Below, one piece after another: positions 1-5,191 of a stretch of DNA of 5,191 nt. Source of the stretch: a candidate division NPL-UPA2 bacterium. GTDB taxonomy: Bacteria > NPL-UPA2 > JAGMAN01. Under the pieces are notes generated by a model. The model was not told the origin of the DNA. It saw only the letters and a program-made list of their open reading frames with translations, and did no database searches. The stretch spans positions 271 to 5,461 of the forward strand of contig JAJOKU010000045.1 of assembly GCA_021129695.1 (NCBI GenBank), in the 5' to 3' direction. The stretch's first letter is position 1, and the number at the start of each line of letters is the position of its first letter. Both the position numbers and the translations under genes were made by a program.

Positions 1-1421
1 CTGAGGCGGTTGCTCCTGGCCAGAAGTATCTGGGAGTAATGTTACCTTATACGCCTCTACACTATTTATTTTTTGAAGGGGGCCGGCTCAAAGTTTTAGT
101 GATGACCAGCGGCAATATTAGCGATGAACCTATCGCTTATAAGGACGAAGAGGCTTGGTCGCGTCTCGGAAACATCGCTGACTATTTCCTCAGGCATAAC
201 CGGGATATCCACATAAGATGTGATGATTCGGTGAGTAGAGTGTGGGAGGGAGAAGAAATGCTCCTGCGCCGCTCGCGGGGTTATGTTCCCCATCCCCTGA
301 AAGTCTCTCCCCCTTTCCGAAGACAGATTTTAGCCTGTGGGGCGGAACTGAAGAATACCTTTTGCCTGGCCAGGGACGATTATGCTTTCCTCAGCCACCA
401 TATCGGAGACCTAAAAAACCTGGAGACCTTCACCTCTTTCCGGGAAGGGATAGAACATTTTAAAAGGCTCTTTCATATCGAGCCGGAGATAATTGCCGCC
501 GATAACCATCCGCAATATCTCTCCACTCAGTACGCCCAGGAATTCCTTGAGCTATCAAAGGCAAGCCTTAAACTAATTCAAGTTCAACACCATCACGCCC
601 ATGTGGCCGGTTGTATGGCTGAGAATGGCCTGGAGGAGAAGGTTATCGGGGTGGCCTTTGACGGCAGCGGGTATGGAAACGATGGAGTGAGCTGGGGGGG
701 AGAATTTCTCCTGGCTGACTTTAAGGGTTTCCAGCGCCGGGCCCATTTCCAGTATATTCCTCTGCCCGGGGGCGAGATGGCTATTAAGGAACCCTGGCGC
801 CTGGTTGTCTCTTACCTCTACCAGATTTACGGCGACGATTTCCTGAGAATGGAGTGTATCAAAAGGCTGGATGAGGATAAATGCCGGACCCTCGTCAAGA
901 TGCTAAAGCAATCTCTTAACTGCCCTTTGACCTCCAGCGTGGGGAGGTTGTTCGATACCGTCTCCTCTCTTTTGGGAATCAGAGACCGGGTCAATTATGA
1001 GGGACAGGCAGCGGTGGAGCTGGAGATGCTTGCCGAGGAGAGAGGAGGGGAGGTAAGCGAGGTTTATGGATACGAGGTGAGAGAGGAAGAAGGGGTTTTC
1101 GTCATCAATCCGCATTTGATTATCGGGGAGATAATAGATGACTTGCGGGGGGGAATAGCGGCCTCCTTTATCTCGGCTAAGTTTCACCGCACCCTGGCCC
1201 GGATAATCGGGGAGGTCTGCGATTTGATTCGCCAGCAAAACGGATTGGACAAGGTAGTCTTAAGCGGAGGAGTCTTCCAGAATATGTTTCTTCTAAAACG
1301 GACTTTCCACCTTCTAAAAGAGAGAGGTTTTAAGGTTTATACTCACCATAAGGTTCCTCCCAACGACGGAGGCATCTCCCTGGGCCAGGCCGTTATTGCG
1401 GATAGGAGCGCCGGAGAGTGA
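1..1421 (+). CDS. hypF: Carbamoyltransferase HypF, 3' part (5' end outside window)
   Basis: HypF uses carbamoyl phosphate and ATP to form carbamoyl-adenylate and transfers the carbamoyl group to the C-terminal cysteine of HypE, the first step toward the cyanide ligands of [NiFe]-hydrogenase. The frame is open from the window edge; the first full codon is at base 3, giving 472 visible residues. The ATG at 39 is internal, because the preceding residues (EAVAPGQKYLGV) are also HypF-like. Residues about 1-95 are the end of the YrdC/Sua5-like domain, with TSGN at 35-38, a DDSV motif and RRSRGYVP. The rest is the Kae1-like domain: metal-binding HHHAH at 196-200, DGSGYG at 220-225, GRLFDTVSSLLG, YEGQAA, SGGVFQN at 421-427 and PPNDGGISLGQA near the end. 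Full HypF proteins are about 750-770 residues, so the acylphosphatase domain, zinc fingers and start of YrdC are missing only because of the window edge. I see no frameshift. hypC follows after 4 bases. Confidence 0.97.
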   Translation, partial: EAVAPGQKYLGVMLPYTPLHYLFFEGGRLKVLVMTSGNISDEPIAYKDEEAWSRLGNIADYFLRHNRDIHIRCDDSVSRVWEGEEMLLRRSRGYVPHPLKVSPPFRRQILACGAELKNTFCLARDDYAFLSHHIGDLKNLETFTSFREGIEHFKRLFHIEPEIIAADNHPQYLSTQYAQEFLELSKASLKLIQVQHHHAHVAGCMAENGLEEKVIGVAFDGSGYGNDGVSWGGEFLLADFKGFQRRAHFQYIPLPGGEMAIKEPWRLVVSYLYQIYGDDFLRMECIKRLDEDKCRTLVKMLKQSLNCPLTSSVGRLFDTVSSLLGIRDRVNYEGQAAVELEMLAEERGGEVSEVYGYEVREEEGVFVINPHLIIGEIIDDLRGGIAASFISAKFHRTLARIIGEVCDLIRQQNGLDKVVLSGGVFQNMFLLKRTFHLLKERGFKVYTHHKVPPNDGGISLGQAVIADRSAGE

Positions 1422-1425
1422 GGAT

Positions 1426-1647
1426 ATGTGTTTAGGTGTACCAATGAGAGTAATAGAGAGGGAAGGAACTAACGGCCTGGTGGAGCTGGGAGGGGTTAAA
1501 TACGAGGCTGGATTCCAGCTCGTTGACGATGTGAAGGTGGGAGAGTATGTCATTCTGCATGCGGGTTTTGCCATCCAGAAGTTAGATGAGAAGGAAGCCC
1601 AAGAGACACTCTCCCTGCTCAGGGAGGTGTTTGAGAATTCTACATGA
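1426..1647 (+). CDS. hypC: Hydrogenase maturation chaperone HypC
   Basis: This is a 73-residue protein of the HypC/HybG/HupF family, within the normal size range. It binds HypD to form the scaffold on which the Fe(CN)2CO unit is built, then escorts it to the hydrogenase large-subunit precursor. The protein begins MCLGVPMRV; Cys2, exposed after removal of the initiator Met, is the family's essential iron-binding residue. The small beta-barrel core is followed by the typical VGEYVILHAGFAIQKLD stretch (about residues 43-57) and a C-terminal helix. The ATG at 1426 is the right start: it places Cys at position 2 and has GGAG at 1413-1416, nine bases upstream. A TTG at 1396 in the same frame would bury Cys2 behind ten extra residues. 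The gene starts 4 bases after the hypF stop and its TGA overlaps the hypD ATG, which suggests translational coupling. Confidence 0.97.
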   Translation: MCLGVPMRVIEREGTNGLVELGGVKYEAGFQLVDDVKVGEYVILHAGFAIQKLDEKEAQETLSLLREVFENST

Positions 1648-2732
1648 AATACCTGGATGAATTTCGTAACGGCGAGCTCGCTCACCGCTTAGTCACAAAA
1701 ATCCACCAGCTGGCTGGGGATAGAGAGATAACCCTTATGGAGGTCTGCGGCACCCATACCATGTCCATTTTTAGATATGGGTTGCCGACCTTACTGCCTC
1801 CCAACATCAGACTGCTTTCCGGGCCCGGCTGCCCCGTTTGTGTTACCCCTAATGGTTATCTAGACCAGGCTGTTGCTTATGTTCGGGAGAAGAATATAAT
1901 CCTAACTACCTTTGGGGATATGATAAGGGTTCCCGGCTCCAGCTCCAGCTTAGAGAGGAAAAGAGTCAGGGAAGGCAATGTCCAGGTGGTCTATTCTACC
2001 TTGCAGGCCCTGAAAATAGCCGGGGACAATCCCCATAAAAGAGTGGTATTCTTTGGGGTGGGCTTTGAAACTACTTCTCCGACGGTGGCCGCCTCCTTGG
2101 TAAAGGCAAAGAGAGAAAAAATAAACAATTACCTGGTGCTCTCTGCCCACAAACTGATACCTCCGGCTATGGAGGTTCTGGTCAGCGAGCCGGAATTGAA
2201 TATTGACGGTTTTATCTGCCCGGGGCATGTGAGCACCATCATCGGGGCTGAACCTTATAAAGCCATTGCCGAGGGCCGTCATATTCCCTGTGTTATCGCT
2301 GGCTTTGAGCCCCTGGACATATTGCAGGCCATTTATATGCTCATTAGCCAGATTGAGAAAGGGAGAGCAGAAGTAGGCATTCAGTATCGGCGGGCTGTGA
2401 GAGGGGAGGGGAATCCCCGGGCCCTAAGTTTGCTTGAGGAAGTGTTTGAAGTGGAAGATACTTACTGGAGAGGACTGGGGGTTATCCCGGCTAGCGGTCT
2501 TAAGATTGGAGATAAATATGGCCAGTTTGATGCCGAGAAGGTTTTGGATATAGAGGCTGAAGAGACAAAGGAAGACCGGGGTTGTATCTGCGGGGATATA
2601 TTGCGGGGGATGAAGACGCCTGGCGATTGCCCCTTGTTCAAAACTATCTGTCGTCCCGAAAATCCCCTCGGAGCCTGTATGGTATCCAGCGAAGGAACCT
2701 GCGCCGCTTATTATAAATATGGAGAAGTTTAA
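1644..2732 (+). CDS. hypD: Hydrogenase maturation iron-sulfur protein HypD
   Basis: HypD is the redox-active [4Fe-4S] scaffold protein that, with HypC, holds the iron while it receives cyanide from HypE and CO. The 362-residue length is close to the E. coli protein (373). Family motifs are intact: MEVCGTHT with Cys35, LLSGPGCPVCVTP with Cys63 and Cys66, TTFGDMIRVPGSSSSL from residue 88, FGVGFETTSPTVA at 137-149 and ICPGHVSTIIG at 191-201. Cys35, 63 and 66 correspond to the thiols proposed for iron binding and redox chemistry. The C-terminal domain has cysteines at 314, 316, 329, 336, 345 and 353; four of such cysteines ligate the cluster in the family, though I cannot say which four here. The ATG at 1644 overlaps the hypC stop as ATGA, which fixes the start. 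Downstream is a repeat-filled gap rather than the next hyp gene directly. Confidence 0.98.
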   Translation: MKYLDEFRNGELAHRLVTKIHQLAGDREITLMEVCGTHTMSIFRYGLPTLLPPNIRLLSGPGCPVCVTPNGYLDQAVAYVREKNIILTTFGDMIRVPGSSSSLERKRVREGNVQVVYSTLQALKIAGDNPHKRVVFFGVGFETTSPTVAASLVKAKREKINNYLVLSAHKLIPPAMEVLVSEPELNIDGFICPGHVSTIIGAEPYKAIAEGRHIPCVIAGFEPLDILQAIYMLISQIEKGRAEVGIQYRRAVRGEGNPRALSLLEEVFEVEDTYWRGLGVIPASGLKIGDKYGQFDAEKVLDIEAEETKEDRGCICGDILRGMKTPGDCPLFKTICRPENPLGACMVSSEGTCAAYYKYGEV

Positions 2733-2740
2733 GCTAATCG

Positions 2741-2912
2741 GACACTGATTTACACTGATGAATAGAACGAAAGCATAAACCACAGGTGAACGCAGATGGA
2801 AGCACAAAATCAAGTAGTCTCTGCGTTCTCTGCGGTGAAAATTAAATAAACAGTGTTTACCTGTGTTTATCTGTGGTTATGATTTTTCTTGTAATCTGTA
2901 AAAATCTGTGTC
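2741..2912. repeat. Intergenic imperfect palindrome of CTGTG/CTGCG-type units between hypD and hypE
   Basis: The 199 bases between the hypD stop and the hypE ATG hold no gene. They contain a nested inverted repeat. Outer arms: GACACTGATT-TACACTGAT at 2741-2759 against the reverse complement of 2892-2912, imperfect with small gaps. Middle arms: AACCACAGGTGAACGCAG at 2778-2795 against CTGTGTTTATCTGTGGTT at 2861-2878, 15 of 18 identical as an inverted repeat, with all three differences becoming G-U pairs in the + strand transcript. Inner: GAACGCAGA at 2788-2796 against TCTGCGTTC at 2820-2828, perfect. There are also direct repeats: ACACTGAT twice (2742, 2752) and CTCTGCG twice (2819, 2828). There is no transposase or coding signal. 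From memory, similar strings occur scattered between genes in many environmental bacterial genomes, so I read it as a dispersed non-autonomous repeat; copy number cannot be judged from one window. Confidence 0.75.
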
Positions 2913-2916
2913 TATT

Positions 2917-2921
2917 AAGGG
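2917..2921 (+). promoter_or_regulatory. Weak ribosome binding site that supports the hypE ATG
   Basis: AAGGG lies 10 bases before the ATG at 2932. It is a modest Shine-Dalgarno match but decides the start. The only other in-frame candidate nearby, GTG at 2908, falls within the right outer arm of the palindrome and has no purine-rich site before it. Because the site is just outside the repeat, folding of the repeat could affect access to it; that is inference. Confidence 0.5.
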
Positions 2922-2931
2922 TCATTATATT

Positions 2932-3945
2932 ATGAAAGAAACAAAGAGGATACTCTTAACTCACGGCAGCGGGGGGAAGCTGTCCGGCGAATTGGTGAGG
3001 GAGGTCTTCTTAGCGGAATTTGATAATGATATCCTCGCCGAGTTAACGGATGCGGCTATCCTGAAGCTTGCGGGAACCTCCCTGGCTTTTACCACCGATT
3101 CTTATGTGGTTAACCCCCTTTTCTTCCCCGGAGGAGATATCGGTAAGTTATCCATCTGCGGCACGGTAAACGACCTGGCAGTGATGGGAGCTAAGCCCTT
3201 ATTTATTTCCTGTGCCTTAATCATGGAAGAGGGACTGGATTATTCAATTCTAAGAAGAGTAGTCAAGTCGATGCAAAAGGCTGCCGAAGCCGCTGGCGTT
3301 ACAATTGTTGCCGGCGATACCAGGGTAGTAGAGAAGGGCGGGGCGGACGGATTATTTATCACCACCGCGGGAATTGGTCTGGTAGATAAGGAGCTCTCCC
3401 TTTCCGCGAAGAAGGTTAAAACAGGAGACAAGGTTATCCTGAGCGGGACTATTGGCGACCACAGCCTGGCTGTCTTAGGGGAACGAGGGAATCTTGACTT
3501 CCGGACCGAGATTGAGAGCGACTGTGCTCCTCTCCATGATTTGATTGCCCGGGTCCTTAAAGTTTCCCGGAAGATAAGATTTATGCGTGACCCTACCCGG
3601 GGAGGGCTGGCCGCAGCTTTGAACGAAATAGCCAGGGAATCGGGATTGGGCATTCTCATTGAGGAAAGAAGTGTTCCTATCAAGGAGGCCGTTAAATCCC
3701 TGGCGGAGCTTTTAGGCTTTGACCTCTTCTCTCTAGCCAATGAGGGAAAGGTAGTGCTCATCGTGGCCCCGGAGGAGGCAGAGAGGGTAAGTAACGAGAT
3801 GCGAGGACACGAATTGGGGAAAGAGAGCCATATTATTGGGGAGATAGTGGCCGAACCCAAAGGAAAAGTGGGGCTCCGCACCCTGGTGGGAGGCACCCGT
3901 ATCGTGGATATGCCCGTGGGTGAGCAGTTGCCCAGGATCTGCTGA
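2932..3945 (+). CDS. hypE: Carbamoyl dehydratase HypE (cyanide donor)
   Basis: HypE receives a carbamoyl group from HypF on its C-terminal cysteine and dehydrates it with ATP to a thiocyanate, then gives cyanide to the HypC-HypD iron centre. From the ATG at 2932 the protein has 337 residues, matching the family (about 330-340). It belongs to the PurM/AIR synthase-like ATP-binding fold: glycine-rich THGSGGKLS at 10-18, FTTDSYVVNPLFFPGGDIGK at 53-72 with Asp56, VNDLAVMGA at 79-87, VAGDTR with Asp129, DPTRGGLA from Asp220, and ANEGKVV in the C-terminal domain. The protein ends exactly in PRIC, so the acceptor Cys337 is the last residue as required. A GTG at 2908 would add eight residues encoded partly by the repeat and is unlikely. 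It is separated from hypD by 199 bases, unlike the tight hypF-hypC-hypD junctions, but the same strand and pathway argue for one operon. Confidence 0.97.
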   Translation: MKETKRILLTHGSGGKLSGELVREVFLAEFDNDILAELTDAAILKLAGTSLAFTTDSYVVNPLFFPGGDIGKLSICGTVNDLAVMGAKPLFISCALIMEEGLDYSILRRVVKSMQKAAEAAGVTIVAGDTRVVEKGGADGLFITTAGIGLVDKELSLSAKKVKTGDKVILSGTIGDHSLAVLGERGNLDFRTEIESDCAPLHDLIARVLKVSRKIRFMRDPTRGGLAAALNEIARESGLGILIEERSVPIKEAVKSLAELLGFDLFSLANEGKVVLIVAPEEAERVSNEMRGHELGKESHIIGEIVAEPKGKVGLRTLVGGTRIVDMPVGEQLPRIC

Positions 3946-3951
3946 AATGTC

Positions 3952-3980
3952 TTGACAGCCCTGAAGCAAGATATTAAAAT
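3952..3980 (+). promoter_or_regulatory. Predicted sigma70-type promoter for lysS
   Basis: A perfect -35 box TTGACA at 3952-3957 is followed, after a 17-base spacer, by TAAAAT at 3975-3980, which matches the TATAAT consensus at five of six positions. It begins 6 bases after the hypE stop codon and would start transcription near 3986-3988, giving a leader of roughly 45 bases before the lysS TTG. The leader is too short for a T-box or other large riboswitch. I see no terminator hairpin between hypE and this promoter, so read-through from the hyp operon is also possible. Confidence 0.75.
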
Positions 3981-4017
3981 GGCTTAAATGATTTGGCGGG
4001 GTGAAATTATATTCATT

Positions 4018-4024
4018 GGTGAGG
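4018..4024 (+). promoter_or_regulatory. Ribosome binding site that selects the TTG start of lysS
   Basis: GGTGAGG lies 6 bases before TTG at 4031. The open frame extends back to 3992 and includes GTG 4001, TTG 4016 and GTG 4019 as other possible starts. Of these, GTG 4001 has only a GGCGGG directly abutting it, and the two at 4016-4021 overlap this site. The position of the conserved N-terminal helix also fits 4031. Confidence 0.65.
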
Positions 4025-4030
4025 TTAAAG

Positions 4031-5191
4031 TTGACGGAGATAAGCGAGCTACTTCAGGAGCGGCGAAATAAGTTAGAGGAGATAAGGAAAGCAGGGATTA
4101 AGCCTTACGGAGGTAAATTCCTCCGTAGCCACTCTCTCGGCGACAAAATAGAAGTGGGCGAGAGAATATCAGTGGCCGGGAGGATAAGGCAGCTTCGCAG
4201 CCATGGGAAGACCGCTTTTGCTGACCTTAAAGGTGAGAGAGGTAGAATTCAGATTTATGTTAGCTTTGACCTCATAGGAGAAGAAAAGTATAGTTTGTTT
4301 CATAAATTGGATATCGGCGATTTCATTGGAGCAGAAGGAGAAGTCTTCCGGACGAAGACAGGGGAACTGACGGTGAGGGTGGAGAAGTTCACCCTCCTCT
4401 CCAAGTCCTTGAGGCCTCTACCGGAAAAGTGGAAGGGTTTGAAAGATGTGGAGATAAGGTATCGGCAGCGCTACCTGGATTTGCTCAGCAATGAAAAAGT
4501 GAGAGATATATTTAATCTTCGCAGCCGGCTTATCAGCGTTATGAGGGAGTGGCTGGATAAAAGAGGATTTTTAGAAGTGGAGACGCCTATCCTGCAGCCT
4601 ATCCCGGGAGGAGCGGCGGGGAAGCCGTTTAAGACCCATCAGGATACCCTGGACATGGATCTCTATCTGAGAATTGCTCCGGAATTATACTTAAAGAGGC
4701 TCTTAGTGGGTGGATTTGAAAAAATCTATGAACTCAACCGCAGTTTTCGCAACGAGGGAATCTCTACCCGTCACAATCCCGAATTTACTATGTTAGAGGT
4801 TTATGAGGCTTACGCTGATTATGAAGATATGATGAATTTGATAGAGGGGCTCATTGTCCATCTGGCCGAGGAGCTCCTGGGGAAAAAGGAGATTGTTTAT
4901 CAGGGAAAGAAGGTGGATTTGACTCCTCCCTGGAGGAAGCTAACCTTTCGCCAGGCCATGCAGGAGATGTATGGAGTGGATATTGAGGAAGATGATGTGG
5001 AATCCTTGACGAAAAAGTTGAGTTCGGCGGGGATAAAAGTGGAAGGCGATAGGGTAACCAGGACGGGGCTGGTGAGGTTATGGGAAAGGGCGCTAAGCTC
5101 AGCTTCTCCCTCTCCCACTTTTATCATTGACTATCCGGCTTTTCTCTGCCCTTTAGCCAGGAGAAAGAATGAAATGGTGGCCGAGCGGTTC
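4031..5191 (+). CDS. lysS: Lysyl-tRNA synthetase, class II, 5' part (3' end outside window)
   Basis: LysRS activates lysine with ATP and charges tRNA-Lys in the cytoplasm. The frame is open from TTG 4031 through the last base, giving 387 residues; full bacterial enzymes are about 490-505, so roughly the last 110, including class II motif 3, lie beyond the window. Visible parts in order: N-terminal helix (ELLQERRNKLEEIRKAGIKPY), OB-fold anticodon-binding domain at about 46-130, the LKDVEIRYRQRYLDLL signature, class II motif 1 around GFLEVETPILQPIPGG from 179, LYLRIAPELYLKRLLVGGF, and motif 2 FRNEGISTRHNPEF at 239-252 with the ATP-binding Arg240. Near the edge, LCPLARRK has Cys373 where many family members, from memory, have Ser in an SPLAK-type motif. 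The gene has its own promoter and is functionally unrelated to the hyp genes. A TTG start is less common but well supported by GGTGAGG. Confidence 0.96.
   Translation, partial: MTEISELLQERRNKLEEIRKAGIKPYGGKFLRSHSLGDKIEVGERISVAGRIRQLRSHGKTAFADLKGERGRIQIYVSFDLIGEEKYSLFHKLDIGDFIGAEGEVFRTKTGELTVRVEKFTLLSKSLRPLPEKWKGLKDVEIRYRQRYLDLLSNEKVRDIFNLRSRLISVMREWLDKRGFLEVETPILQPIPGGAAGKPFKTHQDTLDMDLYLRIAPELYLKRLLVGGFEKIYELNRSFRNEGISTRHNPEFTMLEVYEAYADYEDMMNLIEGLIVHLAEELLGKKEIVYQGKKVDLTPPWRKLTFRQAMQEMYGVDIEEDDVESLTKKLSSAGIKVEGDRVTRTGLVRLWERALSSASPSPTFIIDYPAFLCPLARRKNEMVAERF
4106..4127 (+). other. Perfect 8-bp hairpin early in the lysS coding region
   Basis: TACGGAGG at 4106-4113 and CCTCCGTA at 4120-4127 are exact inverted repeats around a 6-base loop (TAAATT). 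It covers about codons 26-33 of lysS (Tyr-Gly-Gly-Lys-Phe-Leu-Arg). The left arm contains GGAGG, a strong Shine-Dalgarno-like string, which the stem would mask in mRNA. There is no U-run after it, so it is not a typical terminator. The role, if any, is unknown and chance is a fair alternative. Confidence 0.45.

Noticed and set aside
1396..1425. Upstream TTG as hypC start, giving an 83-residue product.
   Set aside because: It would overlap hypF and place ten residues before the essential Met-Cys start of HypC. ATG 1426 has a good ribosome binding site and the correct N-terminus.
2424..2813. A - strand open frame covering the hypD 3' end and part of the repeat.
   Set aside because: It mainly shadows the cysteine-rich C-terminus of HypD, and its start region is made of the palindromic repeat.
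2861..2887. Intrinsic terminator after hypD formed by the repeat arm plus a T-run.
   Set aside because: The stem partner is over 60 bases away, the stem is only moderately GC-rich and the T-run is short (five T) and offset by several bases. I mention it only as part of the alternative-hairpin finding.
2889..2918. Possible separate hypE promoter, TTGTAA and TATTAA with 18-base spacing.
   Set aside because: Both boxes are poor matches, they are built from repeat sequence, and a start about 7 bases after the -10 would leave almost no leader before ATG 2932 and cut into the AAGGG site.
3240..3896. A long open frame (218 codons) on the - strand antisense to hypE.
   Set aside because: It lies wholly inside the well-conserved hypE gene, its translation is rich in Ser, Arg and Pro as expected of a shadow frame, and it matches no family I recognise.
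3981..4030. T-box or other tRNA-sensing leader before lysS.
   Set aside because: The transcribed leader is only about 45 bases, and I see no T-box motif, specifier loop or terminator/antiterminator pair.
4900..5127. A 75-codon open frame on the - strand antisense to lysS.
   Set aside because: It is fully inside the lysS coding sequence with low-complexity Ser-rich translation; I see no independent start signal or family.
1..5191. A novel defence, mobile or biosynthetic system hidden in the window.
   Set aside because: All space except the hypD-hypE gap and the short hypE-lysS gap is explained by five recognised conserved genes. I found no transposase, recombinase, CRISPR-like array or unexplained gene.

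Overview
This window is bacterial. It carries most of a [NiFe]-hydrogenase maturation operon, followed by the start of an unrelated housekeeping gene. All genes are on the + strand. The layout is: the 3' part of hypF (1-1421, cut by the window edge), hypC (1426-1647), hypD (1644-2732), a 199-base gene-free gap that is mostly an imperfect palindrome of short CTGTG/CTGCG-type units (about 2741-2912), hypE (2932-3945), then a strong sigma70-type promoter (3952-3980) and the 5' part of lysS (from 4031, running off the right edge).

The four hyp genes make the Fe(CN)2CO part of the [NiFe]-hydrogenase active site. HypF makes a carbamoyl group from carbamoyl phosphate and passes it to the C-terminal cysteine of HypE. 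HypE dehydrates it to a thiocyanate and donates cyanide to the iron held by the HypC-HypD complex. HypC is also the chaperone that carries the iron unit to the hydrogenase large subunit. Catalytic and ligand residues are intact in everything visible: the HHHAH and SGGVFQN motifs of HypF, Cys2 of HypC, the GTHT and GPGCPVC motifs of HypD, and the terminal PRIC of HypE. The pathway therefore looks functional. hypA, hypB and the hydrogenase subunits are not in the window and may lie upstream.

hypF, hypC and hypD are tightly packed (4-base gap, then an ATGA overlap). hypE is separated from them by the palindromic repeat. That repeat is the least ordinary part of the window, and its left arm can pair with either of two downstream partners.

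Organism: probably an uncultivated or little-studied anaerobic bacterium with a hydrogenase. The base composition is near 50% GC, with frequent AGG/AGA arginine and ATA isoleucine codons. The lysyl-tRNA synthetase is of the class II type. I cannot assign a phylum from the sequence alone. I see no mobile element with a transposase, no CRISPR array, no tRNA or rRNA, and no convincing new multi-gene system.
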